Shown here: positions 45,290 through 53,401 of the stretch, piece by piece | Position numbering within the stretch: the first letter of the stretch is position 1 | Layout: each line of letters starts with the position of its first letter | Assembly: GCA_024742285.1 (NCBI GenBank) | Contig: JANSYR010000019.1 | Location: 1-64,000 of the forward strand | Direction: 5' to 3' | Source: a bacterium | GTDB taxonomy: Bacteria; Myxococcota_A; UBA9160; UBA4427 | Length of the DNA: 64,000 bases | Notes under the pieces: generated by a model | Databases searched by the model: none | Seen by the model: only the letters and a program-made list of their open reading frames with translations | Told to the model about the DNA's origin: nothing | Translations under genes and position numbers: made by a program

Positions 45290-46528
45290 ATGCCGCAGAC
45301 GCCGCCCGCTTCGAATCCGGACCCGCCGCGAGACCGCCGCTGGAGCGCCCGGGCCGAGTCCCTCGCGCCCTTTCTGGCGATGGAGGTCCTCGAGCGCGCC
45401 GCGGAGCTCGAGCGGGACGGGATCGACGTCGCCCACCTCGAGCTGGGCGAGCCCGAATTCGCGCCGCCGGAGGCCGCCAACCGTGCCGTCGAGCTCGCCC
45501 TCGCGCGGGACGACACGAACTACACGGACAGCCGGGGGCTCTGGACGCTGCGCGAATCGATCACCGACGATCTGGCACGTCGCTTCGGTGCTTCGGTCGA
45601 CCCGGAGCGGGTGCTGGTGACCCAGGGCACGTCGAGCGCGATGACCCTGGTCTTCGCGTGCCTGGTCGACCCGGGGGACGAGGTGATCCTGCCGACGCCC
45701 CACTATCCCTGCTACCCGAACTTCGTGCGTTTCTGTGGGGGCGAGCCGGTCTTCGTCGAGACCGACGCCGACGCGGGCTGGCACATCGATCCAGCGCGGG
45801 TGCGCGCAGCCATCACGCCGCGCACGAAGGCGATCGTCGTCGGCTCTCCGGCGAACCCGACCGGCGCCGTGCAGCCGCGCGACGTGATGGAGGCCCTCGC
45901 CGCCCTCGGCCCGACCCTGGTCTCCGACGAGATCTACGACGGGCTCGTCTACGACGGCGCCCGGACGACCTCGGCGCTCGAGATTTCGGACGAAGCCTTC
46001 GTCCTCGACGGGTTCTCGAAGCGGTACGCGATGACCGGCTTCCGGCTCGGGTGGGTCGTCGCGCCCGAAGCGGCCATGCGGCGGCTCCAGATCCTCCAGC
46101 AGAACCTCTTCATCTCGGCCGGCAGCTTCGTCCAGCACGCCGGGATCGCGGCGCTCGCCGAGGGGGCGGAGATGAGCGCCGCGCTGCTCGAAGCCTGCAC
46201 CGACCGCCGCCGCCTGCTCGTCGACGGCCTCCGCGGGCTCGGCTTCGGGATCGAGCGGGCGCCGGAAGGCGCCTTCTACGTGCTCGCGGACGCGCGGGCG
46301 TTCGGGTCGGATTCCCGTGCGCTGGCCTTCGACCTCCTCGAGGAGGCCCACGTCGGCTGCACGCCGGGCATCGATTTCGGAGCGGCGGCGGAGGGGCGAC
46401 TGCGCTTCTGTTACGCGCTGGCGCGGGAGACGATCGAGACGGCCCTCGAGAGGATGGCGCCGGTCCTTGCCGCGCGGCGCGAGAAGGTCCTTTCCGCTCG
46501 GCGCGAGAATCGGGAGGTGGGCGCATGA
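45290..46528 (+). CDS. PLP-dependent class I/II aminotransferase
   Basis: The 412-residue enzyme has the fold-type I signatures: ELGEPEFAPPEAANRAV, NYTDSRGLWTLRESITDDLA, TQGTSSAMTLVFACLVDPGD, VVGSPANPTGAVQPRDVMEA, SDEIYDGLVYDG and the PLP lysine in DGFSKRYAMTGFRLGW. The carboxylate-binding Arg sits in GRLRFCYA. It is probably an aspartate/aromatic-type aminotransferase, but the substrate is not clear. The start lacks a Shine-Dalgarno sequence and follows closely on a promoter. engB overlaps its stop (ATGA). Confidence 0.92.
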   Translation: MPQTPPASNPDPPRDRRWSARAESLAPFLAMEVLERAAELERDGIDVAHLELGEPEFAPPEAANRAVELALARDDTNYTDSRGLWTLRESITDDLARRFGASVDPERVLVTQGTSSAMTLVFACLVDPGDEVILPTPHYPCYPNFVRFCGGEPVFVETDADAGWHIDPARVRAAITPRTKAIVVGSPANPTGAVQPRDVMEALAALGPTLVSDEIYDGLVYDGARTTSALEISDEAFVLDGFSKRYAMTGFRLGWVVAPEAAMRRLQILQQNLFISAGSFVQHAGIAALAEGAEMSAALLEACTDRRRLLVDGLRGLGFGIERAPEGAFYVLADARAFGSDSRALAFDLLEEAHVGCTPGIDFGAAAEGRLRFCYALARETIETALERMAPVLAARREKVLSARRENREVGA

Positions 46529-47205
46529 AGATCCTCGAGGCCGAGCTGATCGCCTCGGCGCCTCGCGTCGAGAAGCTGCCCGAGTCGGGGTTGCCGGAGG
46601 TCGCCTTCCTCGGCCGCTCGAACGTGGGGAAGTCGAGCCTGCTGAACGCGCTCGCGCGGCGGAAGAAGCTCGCGCGGACGAGCAGTACGCCGGGCAAGAC
46701 CCGCGAGCTCGTGCTCTTCCGCGTACGGACCGATCGCGGGGAGATCGGCCTCGTGGACCTTCCTGGATACGGTTGGGCGAAGGTGTCTCGAAAGGAACGC
46801 GCGAGCTGGCAGCGCCTCGCGGAGGGCTACCTCGCCCGCCGCGAATCGCTCTGTCTGGCGATGGTCCTCCAGGACGTGCGCCGCAGCTGGAGCGAGGACG
46901 AAGCGCTTCTGCTCGCGTGGCTCGCCGAGCAGGGCGTGCCGGGTCGCATCCTCCTGACGAAGACCGACAAGCTGAAGCTCATGAAGCGCAAGGAAGCCGT
47001 GAAGAAGCTCCGCGCGGCGATCGGCGAAGGGTTCGGGAAACCGATCGCGACGTCGTCGCAGAAGGGCGAAGGGCTCGACGTCGTCTGGCGGACCTGTTTC
47101 GAGTTCGCGTATCCCGAGCGGTTCCGGGATCCCGACGAAGAAGCGCCGGCGGAGGCGGTGGGGACGCCCGAGCCTGCCGCGCACGAAGGTCCGGTCGAGG
47201 GCTGA
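46525..47205 (+). CDS. engB: Ribosome biogenesis GTPase EngB (YsxC/YihA)
   Basis: The 226-residue GTPase has G1 GRSNVGKSS (30-38), the TSSTPGKTRELV G2 region, G3 DLPGYGWAKVS, G4 TKTDKLK and a C-terminal helix (KGEGLDVVWR then FEFAYPERF). EngB acts in assembly of the 50S subunit. The last 25 residues are an acidic Pro/Ala tail. The ATG overlaps the aminotransferase stop by 4 bp, so the two are translated together. It converges on cofE with 10 bp between stops. Confidence 0.96.
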   Translation: MKILEAELIASAPRVEKLPESGLPEVAFLGRSNVGKSSLLNALARRKKLARTSSTPGKTRELVLFRVRTDRGEIGLVDLPGYGWAKVSRKERASWQRLAEGYLARRESLCLAMVLQDVRRSWSEDEALLLAWLAEQGVPGRILLTKTDKLKLMKRKEAVKKLRAAIGEGFGKPIATSSQKGEGLDVVWRTCFEFAYPERFRDPDEEAPAEAVGTPEPAAHEGPVEG

Positions 47206-47215
47206 CGGGGTCGGC

Positions 47216-47983
47216 CTAGCGGAAGAGGTCGGTCGCGGGATCGCGCAGGATGTCCGCCACGCCGCCATCGCCGGAGATCGGAAACCCTTCGACGACGACC
47301 ACCGGGATCCCCGCGCTCTTCAGCATGAGCAGCCCCGCTGCCGCGGCGAGCTGGTCCGCGGTCGCGGGCTGGGTCACGAGCAGCTCGCGACCGATCCGGT
47401 CGCGGGAGCCGCGGTCGTCCTTGATCGGGGCGAGACCGGCGGAGCCGAGGGCGACGTCGACGAGTCCGTCGCGCCAGGGGCGGCCGAAGGTGTCGGTGAT
47501 CACGACGGGCGTGTGGGCCCCCTGGGTCGAGAGCGCCTCGTGGATCCGGCGTGCCGACGCGTCGGGGTCGAGGGGCAGCAGCACGGCGATGTCCTCGCCC
47601 GGCGCGTTCGAGAGATCGACGCCGGCGTTGGCGCAGACGAAGCCGTGCTTCGTTTCGCAGATCAGGACGTTGTTGCCGCGTCGGACGATGCGTGTGCTCT
47701 CGTCGAGCACGATCTGGACCTGGCGCGGGTCGCGGTCGTGATCGGCCGCGATCTCCTTCGCCTCCTCGCCCGGCGTCACGTCTTCGAGCCGGACGAGGCG
47801 TCCTTCCGCCTTCGACACGATCTTCTGGGCGATCACGACGATCCGGCCGTCGAGCTCGACGTCCGCGCTGGCGGCGGCATCACGGATCATCGCCGCGAGA
47901 TCGGTCCCGGGCTCGACCTCGGGCAGGCCGGGGATCGGCACGAGGCGGAGTGGGAAGGTCGTGCCGGCGGGCGTCTCAGACAT
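47216..47983 (-). CDS. cofE: Coenzyme F420-0:L-glutamate ligase
   Basis: The 255-residue enzyme adds gamma-linked glutamates to F420-0. It shows VVIAQKIVSKAEGRLVRLED (with the GTP/metal-binding KxxSKxEG), RRGNNVLICETKHGFVCANA, GVDLSNAPGE and VITDTFGRPWRDGLVDVALG, all conserved in CofE. There is no fused FbiB C-terminal oxidoreductase domain. It is last in the cofD-cofC-cofE run and overlaps cofC by 8 bp. Confidence 0.95.
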   Translation of the reverse strand: MSETPAGTTFPLRLVPIPGLPEVEPGTDLAAMIRDAAASADVELDGRIVVIAQKIVSKAEGRLVRLEDVTPGEEAKEIAADHDRDPRQVQIVLDESTRIVRRGNNVLICETKHGFVCANAGVDLSNAPGEDIAVLLPLDPDASARRIHEALSTQGAHTPVVITDTFGRPWRDGLVDVALGSAGLAPIKDDRGSRDRIGRELLVTQPATADQLAAAAGLLMLKSAGIPVVVVEGFPISGDGGVADILRDPATDLFR

Positions 47984-48623
47984 CGTCGTCTCCGTCGGCG
48001 GCCTCGCGCAGGAGCGTCCGCGTACGGACGCCGCCGCCCACGGTCTCGAGGAAGGCGTCGAGGTCCTCGGGCTGATCGAGGTCGATGGCCAGCGAAGCCA
48101 GGGCGAGCTCGTGAAGGGGAACGCCGGCGTCCGCTGCCGCCTCGCCGTGGCGCTTGGCGCTGTCGGGGCCGAAGCGGCACGGGATCAGCCCGGCGGGATG
48201 ATGGAGGAGGGCGGACGTGCCGCCGTCCGCCGAAGGCGCGAGCCAGACGCTCGGCCCCTCGTTCGCGGCCGCTTCCAGAAGGCGCGTGAAGTCGCTCGCG
48301 AGGGCGCCCGCGACGTCGCCGAGGACGAAGAGGAGGTCGTCGCCCACGCCACAGAGTCGTTCGCGTCCGTCTTCGAGGGCCGCGTTCAATCCGGGCTCGG
48401 GACGCAGCAGGACCTCGGCGCCGGCCGCCCGGGCGTGGGTCGCGACCGTCTCGTCCGGGGTCGTGACCGCGATCCGGTCGATCCCCGGCGTCGCGTCGAG
48501 CGCCTCGATCAGGTCTTCGAGCATCGCCAGCGTGAGCCGTCGCCGCAGCCCGTCCGGCAGCCGCGAAAGGAGTCGGGACTTGCTGTCCTCGAGGTTCTTC
48601 ACCGGGATCAGCGCGATCGTCAT
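47976..48623 (-). CDS. cofC: 2-phospho-L-lactate (or analogue) guanylyltransferase
   Basis: The 215-residue protein is a CofC/FbiD nucleotidyltransferase. It has IALIPVKNLEDSKSRLLSRL at the N-terminus, LRRRLTLAMLEDLIEAL, a DETVATHARAAGAEVLLRPE strand-loop and the metal-binding LLFVLGDVAGALASDFTRLL. It activates a phospho-organic acid with GTP; whether lactate-, enolpyruvate- or glycerate-phosphate is used cannot be told by eye. The ATG at 48623 begins the first conserved strand. It lies 34 bp after cofD. Confidence 0.92.
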   Translation of the reverse strand: MTIALIPVKNLEDSKSRLLSRLPDGLRRRLTLAMLEDLIEALDATPGIDRIAVTTPDETVATHARAAGAEVLLRPEPGLNAALEDGRERLCGVGDDLLFVLGDVAGALASDFTRLLEAAANEGPSVWLAPSADGGTSALLHHPAGLIPCRFGPDSAKRHGEAAADAGVPLHELALASLAIDLDQPEDLDAFLETVGGGVRTRTLLREAADGDDDV

Positions 48624-48657
48624 CTGCGCCGCCCGTCGTGCGTCGAACGACCCCTCG

Positions 48658-49602
48658 TCATCGCAGCCGGTCCGCCACCCCGAGCGCCGCCCGCGCGACC
48701 GATTCGGAGACCGTCGCATCGACCATCATCGTATCGACCGCCGTCGCCGCGAGGCCGAGGGCCTCGACCGCCGGGAGCAGCTCCGCGTCCCGTTCGTCGA
48801 ACACGAACCCATCGATCCAATCCGCGTAGAAGCGCGCGACGCCGAGGGCCGAGACTTCGATGCCGAGCGCCCGCAGCAGGGTGTGCGCGGGCCCCTTGAT
48901 CGGGGCGCCGCTCACGATGGGCGAGACCGCGACGATCGGCGAGTCGGTCGCGTCGAGGGCCTCTCGCACGCCGGGCACGGCGAGGATCGGGCCGATCGAG
49001 ACGATGGGATTGCTCGGGCAGACGAGGATCGTGTCGGCGGCGGCGATCGCTTCGAGCACGCCCGGCGCGGGGGTGGCGGCTCGGGCCGCGGAGAGGTCGA
49101 CGGCCTCGACGTCCGTCGGCGCGCCGTCGCGCACGAGGTACTCCTCGAAGTGGATCGAGGTCCCCCCGCTCAGCTCGACCCGGGTCGGGCACGGGTCGTT
49201 CGACATGGGCAGGAGCCGGAGCGCGAGACCGAGGTCCCGGCGCAGCTCGTCCGCGACCTCGTGCAGGCCGGCGCCCTCGGCGAGGCGGAGCGTGCGGTGG
49301 AGGCAGTTCGCGTAGTCCGCATCCCCGAGACGGAACCAGGCTTCGTGGCCGAGCTCCGAGAGCCGATCGACGAGGCGATGGGTGTCTCCTGCGAGACCGA
49401 AGCCGCGCTCGGGATCGATCCGATCCGCGAGGGTGTAGGTCACGATGTCGAGATCGGGGGAGACGTGCACGCCGTAGAAGGAGCGATCGTCGCCGGTGTT
49501 CACGACGACGATCACGTCCTCGGGCGGGCAGGCGCGTACGACGCCGCGCAGGTAGCGGGCCGCACCGACCCCGCCGGCGAGCACGACGACCGCGCCGCTC
49601 AC
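48658..49602 (-). CDS. cofD: 2-phospho-L-lactate transferase (F420-0 or dehydro-F420-0 synthase)
   Basis: The 314-residue enzyme transfers the activated phospho-acid to the deazaflavin Fo. The start VVVLAGGVGAARYLRGVV is the CofD nucleotide-binding motif. VVVNTGDDRSFYGVHVSPDL, TYTLADRIDPERGFGLAGDT, WFRLGDADYANCLHRT and ILVCPSNPIVSIGPILAVPG complete the family pattern. The GTG start overlaps the stop of the upstream lipoprotein gene (GTGA). Fo synthase (cofG/cofH) is not in the window. Confidence 0.95.
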   Translation of the reverse strand: MSGAVVVLAGGVGAARYLRGVVRACPPEDVIVVVNTGDDRSFYGVHVSPDLDIVTYTLADRIDPERGFGLAGDTHRLVDRLSELGHEAWFRLGDADYANCLHRTLRLAEGAGLHEVADELRRDLGLALRLLPMSNDPCPTRVELSGGTSIHFEEYLVRDGAPTDVEAVDLSAARAATPAPGVLEAIAAADTILVCPSNPIVSIGPILAVPGVREALDATDSPIVAVSPIVSGAPIKGPAHTLLRALGIEVSALGVARFYADWIDGFVFDERDAELLPAVEALGLAATAVDTMMVDATVSESVARAALGVADRLR

Positions 49603-49934
49603 AGCTCGTCTCCCGGATCGTCTTCCTCGCCTCGGAGCCGCTCGAGGCGAGCCGCGTCCGCGGTCAACCGTTCGGCGACGGCGCGCAGCTCCGGATCCTC
49701 GTGGAAGGGCGCGGCCTCGAGGTCGCGGGGCGTCGTGACCATGCCCGCGAGCCTTGCCCGGTCGCGTTCGACGCGGGCTTCGATCTCCGCGATCTCGGCG
49801 GCGCGTGCCGCCTCGTCCTGTGGGAGCGCGTGGTCCCCGTTCCCCGACGCGCAGGCCATCAAGACCGCGGCCAGGGGGAGCGCGGTGATTCGTCCCGGTC
49901 GGCGAGGGCGCGGGGATCGTTCCGGGGAGTTCAT
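49599..49934 (-). CDS. Small lipoprotein with coiled coil, first gene of the cof run
   Basis: The 111-residue protein has a basic N-terminus and a lipoprotein-like signal (ITALPLAAVLMACASGNG, lipobox ending at the Cys). The mature part is helical and charged, with EIAEIEARVERDRARLAGM and LRAVAERLTADAARLERLR, a likely coiled coil. I do not recognise a family. cofD begins in an overlapping GTGA at its stop, so expression is coupled, although a functional link to F420 synthesis is not obvious. Confidence 0.7.
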   Translation of the reverse strand: MNSPERSPRPRRPGRITALPLAAVLMACASGNGDHALPQDEAARAAEIAEIEARVERDRARLAGMVTTPRDLEAAPFHEDPELRAVAERLTADAARLERLRGEEDDPGDEL

Positions 49935-50093
49935 GTGGGGCGATTCTTCGGGACCCCCGGCTTCCCGTCAAGTGCGCGTCCGCAAACGTGAAATCCGGTC
50001 CACGGCAGCGACGGGAACGAACGGGCTCGACGCGCTGCACGCGTCGTCTGAGGGCCGCGAGAAGGCGGCACGCGGCTTGCTCTCTCGCCGGGG

Positions 50094-51848
50094 ATGGCGA
50101 GAGCGACTGCACGCGAGCGGGACGGGACGAGTGGACGTCGGGCTCCCGGAACCGGGTGGATCGTGGCCGTGTGCTGCGTGTTGCTGGTGGGCTCCGCGCG
50201 GACGACGGGCGCGACGGTAGGTGCGACGGAGGACGCAGACGGTTGGCGACCCGCGGCCTGGGGCGCGCGACCGGCCGAGCCGCTGATCGCCGTCGCGGCC
50301 TCCGCACGTTCGGGGCTCGCGTTCGCTTCCGGAGGCGTGGTTCGCTGGTGGCAGGCGGAGGCCGGCGGGGGGAGCGAAGCGGCGGCGCTCCCGGACGTGC
50401 GGGACATCGCATTCGGACCGCGGGATGCGCTCTGGATCGCGACCGGCGAGGGACTCTTCCGCTGGGAAGGAGGGGCCCGGCCCGAACGTCGGTCGCTCCG
50501 GGGAGATGCCGGCGTCGCGAACGTCCATCGCGTGATCGGGGACGAGGCCGGCCTGCTCGTCGCGACGGAAGCCGGCGCCTACTGGTCGACGCGCGGACGG
50601 ATCTTCCAGCCGCTCGTCGCTTCCCAAGTCGGCGGCGGCGTCGAGCACGCCGCATTCCTCGCGCTCGGGGCCGCACCCGGATTCGCCGAGCGTCGCGTGC
50701 TCTGGCTGCTGGGACCGGGCGGTCTCGAGCGGGTCGAGGGAATCGCAAGCGATGCCGGGCTCCGGATCCTTCGGCGCGATCGGCTGCCGCTCCCGCGACC
50801 GCGCAGCGAGGCGCGAGCGGTCGATCTCGTCGCGGCGGCCTCGGAGGCGTCGGCGGTGTCGGAGGCCTCGGGCGCGTCGATCGTCGTGCTCTATCCCGAC
50901 GGGCTCGCCGTCGCGGACGCTTCTGCGCGGGCCCCGATCTGGCGGCGCTATCGACCGGTGCTCGCCCCGGGTGCCGTGGCGCGGCGCCTCGACTGGAACG
51001 ACGAGGGGCTGATGCTCGCGACGGATCGCGGTCTCTACCGGGGCGATGCGCCGGGGGGGCGCTTCCAGCGGCTCGGCCCCGAGCCCGGCGCGCAGCCGTG
51101 CGTCGATCTCGATGTCTCGTCCGCAGAAGGGCCGGGAATCGTGCTCTGTCGCTCCGGTGTCCACGTCCGGTCGACCGATCGGGTGCGGATCGCGGCAGCC
51201 GTCATCGCGCCCGTTCCCGGGACGCGTCCTCCGGGATCGCGCGAAGACGCTTCGCCGATTCCCGAGGATCCGCCGGTCGCCGCGTTGCGGGCGCGGGCGC
51301 TCGTTCGTGCCGGGCTCGACCCCGAACGGGATCGGGCGCTGCGATCGGGACTCGCGCGACGCGGCTGGTGGCCCGAGCTCGGACTGCAGTTCGGCGCCGA
51401 TTTCGATCGCGACGACCGGCGCTTCGCCGACCAGGCCTTCGTGTCCGGCGACTATCGACGGCTCTCCGACCGGACCCGAGACCGCACCACGCGTTTCGAG
51501 GCGCTGCTCCAGCTCGACTGGCGTCTCGGGGAGGTCGCCTATCCCGACGACAGCGTCGATCTCTCCCGGGAGCTCCGGCAGGTCCTCGCCTTGCGGGACG
51601 ACGTGAGCGACGAGATCCATCAGCTCTACTTCGAACGCGCCCGGATCCGCGCGCGCCTCGCTGCGGGCGGTCCCTTCGAGCCGGGGGAGCCCGCGAAGCT
51701 CCGCCTCCGGGCGCGGGAGCTCGCGGCCGGACTCGATGCGTGGACCGGTGGCTGGCTCTCCGAGTGGCAGCGCGACCAGGCGTCCCTGCCGCCCGACCCT
51801 TCATCCCCGAACGAAGGTCCCGAGAACCGAGGTCTTGCTCTCGAATGA
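50094..51848 (+). CDS. Secreted beta-propeller-like protein of unknown function
   Basis: The 584-residue protein has an N-terminal hydrophobic segment (WIVAVCCVLLVGSARTTGAT), either signal or anchor. Residues 60-370 contain repeats of the type IAFGPRDALWIATGEGLFRW, DEAGLLVATEAGAYWSTRG and WNDEGLMLATDRGLYRGDAP, as in two-component-regulator/WD-like propellers. The C-terminal third (WPELGLQFGADFDRDDR, then helices RELRQVLALRDDVSDEIHQL) is different and could be a barrel fragment or helical domain. The family is not recognised. The next gene overlaps its stop (ATGA). The start has no good ribosome-binding site. Confidence 0.7.
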   Translation: MARATARERDGTSGRRAPGTGWIVAVCCVLLVGSARTTGATVGATEDADGWRPAAWGARPAEPLIAVAASARSGLAFASGGVVRWWQAEAGGGSEAAALPDVRDIAFGPRDALWIATGEGLFRWEGGARPERRSLRGDAGVANVHRVIGDEAGLLVATEAGAYWSTRGRIFQPLVASQVGGGVEHAAFLALGAAPGFAERRVLWLLGPGGLERVEGIASDAGLRILRRDRLPLPRPRSEARAVDLVAAASEASAVSEASGASIVVLYPDGLAVADASARAPIWRRYRPVLAPGAVARRLDWNDEGLMLATDRGLYRGDAPGGRFQRLGPEPGAQPCVDLDVSSAEGPGIVLCRSGVHVRSTDRVRIAAAVIAPVPGTRPPGSREDASPIPEDPPVAALRARALVRAGLDPERDRALRSGLARRGWWPELGLQFGADFDRDDRRFADQAFVSGDYRRLSDRTRDRTTRFEALLQLDWRLGEVAYPDDSVDLSRELRQVLALRDDVSDEIHQLYFERARIRARLAAGGPFEPGEPAKLRLRARELAAGLDAWTGGWLSEWQRDQASLPPDPSSPNEGPENRGLALE

Positions 51849-52543
51849 CGTTTCGAACTCTCTCTCGAACCTGGCGTGCCCGCGTTGCGTGGGCCGTCTT
51901 CTTCTCGACGGCGGTCGGCGCCGGTCCCGCCGCGGCGGCCGCTCTCCTCTCGGAGGTCTACTACGACGCTCCGGGCAGCGACGACGGCGCGGTCTTCGTC
52001 GAGCTCTCCGGTCCTGCCGGCTTCGTCCTCGATGGCTGGGTGATCGAAGGCGTGAACGGCAGCAACGGTGCGGTCGGTCCTTCGATCCCGCTCAGCGGGG
52101 CGATCGGTGCGGACGGGCTCTTCGTCCTTGCCGATCGTTTCTCCGACGGGACGACCGGCGTCGCGAACGCCGACCTGCTGGCGAACTTCGACTTCCAGAA
52201 CGGTCCGGACAGCGTGGTCCTGCGTGATGCCGCAGCGCTCGTGCGCGATGCGCTCGGCTACGGCGTGTTCGACGCCGACGAGATCTTCGCGGGTGAGGGC
52301 TCGGCGGCGCCGGACGGGGTCGCCGGCGAGAGTCTCGCGCGCGTCTTCGCGGATCTCGACACCGACGACAACGCGCTCGACTTCGTGCTCCTCTCGAGTC
52401 CGACGCCCGGGGAGGCGCCCTTCGCGGTCGTCCCCGAGCCGGCCACCGGATTGCTGATGGCCCTCGGGCTCGCGGGGCTCTCGGCAGCGGGGCGACCGAA
52501 AGGGCGGTGGCGTGGGGCGGACGTGCTCCGCTCGCGCCGTTAG
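51845..52543 (+). CDS. Lamin-tail-domain protein with PEP-CTERM sorting signal
   Basis: The 232-residue protein has a signal peptide (WAVFFSTAVGAGPAAAAALL), a lamin-tail-like beta domain (LLSEVYYDAPGSDDGAVFVE, GFVLDGWVIEGVNG, FVLADRFSDG) and a C-terminal PEP-CTERM signal. The last has VPEPATGLLMALGLAGLSA followed by a basic tail. PEP-CTERM proteins are processed by an exosortase and usually exported with exopolysaccharide. It overlaps the stop of the propeller-like gene by 4 bp, suggesting the two are made together. The tail after the helix is longer than usual. Confidence 0.85.
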   Translation: MTFRTLSRTWRARVAWAVFFSTAVGAGPAAAAALLSEVYYDAPGSDDGAVFVELSGPAGFVLDGWVIEGVNGSNGAVGPSIPLSGAIGADGLFVLADRFSDGTTGVANADLLANFDFQNGPDSVVLRDAAALVRDALGYGVFDADEIFAGEGSAAPDGVAGESLARVFADLDTDDNALDFVLLSSPTPGEAPFAVVPEPATGLLMALGLAGLSAAGRPKGRWRGADVLRSRR

Positions 52544-52687
52544 TCTCCAGGCGCGCGATCGGAGCCGTTCTCCGGTCGCGCGCCGAAACGAATGGCGCAG
52601 TCGCCATCGGCGAGCCCTCCTCGATCCGCGTCCGGATCCGGGGGCGGGCCGGGACGCGACGAACCAGCGCACCGCGAAGGGACGAAC

Positions 52688-53029
52688 ATGGCCAAGAAGG
52701 TCGACTGGTACTACTTCCGCAAGGGTTGAACGAGCTGCACCAAAGCGTCCAAGTTTCTGGACGCCGAGAAGGTCGTGGTGAAGGAGGAGATCCCGGCGAG
52801 CCGCAAGCTCGGCGAGAGCGACGCGAAGGCGATCGCCAAGGAATCCTCGAAGGTCTACGTCGCGAAGGGCAAGAAGCTCGACGTCTTCGACATGAAGTCG
52901 GAGAAGGTCGGGGACGTCGCGGCGAAGATGCTGGGCCCCACCGGCAATCTGCGGGCGCCGACCCTGCGCGTCGGGAAGACGACGATCGTCGGCTTCAACG
53001 AGGAGACGTTCGCCGACGTGCTCACGTAG
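52688..53029 (+). CDS. ArsC-like thioredoxin-fold selenoprotein (in-frame TGA = Sec14)
   Basis: The reading frame ATG(52688)-TAG(53029) is broken only by TGA at 52727-52729. Read as Sec it gives a 113-residue protein: VDWYYFRKG, then U14-T-S-C17, then KASKFLDAE. This is a strand, a UxxC redox site and a helix, as in ArsC/Spx-type thioredoxin-fold proteins. The C-terminus matches that fold, with a cis-Pro-like RAPTLRVGKTTIVGFNEETF. The start has an aaggga site. A SECIS-like hairpin follows the TGA at the right distance (52745-52764). Without Sec the product would be a 13-residue peptide, and a downstream GTG start would lose the active site. Substrate unknown; no Sec-insertion genes are in the window. 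Confidence 0.9.
52727..52764 (+). promoter_or_regulatory. Bacterial SECIS-like element after the Sec TGA
   Basis: The TGA at 52727-52729 is followed 15 nt later by a perfect 6-bp stem (gcgtcc/ggacgc, 52745-52750 and 52759-52764), extendable by one A-U pair to 7 bp with a 6-nt loop agtttc. The loop has a G in its second position, and the loop begins 22-23 nt after the TGA. Both fit the known loose consensus for bacterial SelB-recognised hairpins. Confidence 0.75.
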
Positions 53030-53401
53030 GCGCGGCCGTCGGGATGCGCGGCGATCTCGAGGGGGTCGAACGGAGGCACTCCAGCGCCCGAAAACGGCCG
53101 ACCTTCCGGACGCGGCCGGCGGAGCGATCCGTCGGCCGCGTCGTCGTCGCGGGCTGCGATCCGGCAACCCCTGCGTTGATTCGTGGGTGAATCGCCGCAA
53201 TTCGATCTTCGGCGTGCGCCAGGTCTCCCCGACGGCCGTCCGGGCTTTCAGATTCCGACGCGGCGACCCGATAGGAGAAGGACCTGCGTCCGGACTGCCG
53301 GCGGCGGGCGCGCCCCGCCGTGGCCACGGTCGGGCGGGGGCTATGTTGACCGGACCGCTCTGGCGGAACGGGTCGAATTTCAATGGGGGCGTCGGCTCGC
53401 G
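53030..53401. other. Intergenic region after the selenoprotein gene
   Basis: This 372-bp gap separates the selenoprotein gene from the next plus-strand gene. The same frame as the downstream gene is open for part of it (from 53183) but the translation there is Arg/Pro-rich and not protein-like. A weak TTGACC at 53344-53349 lacks a good -10. No terminator was seen. Confidence 0.4.

Noticed and set aside
52688-52729. TGA read as a true stop, making the gene a pseudogene
   Set aside because: The TGA falls exactly at the redox-active position, the frame is intact after it, and a SECIS-like hairpin follows. Random nonsense mutation would not predict all three.
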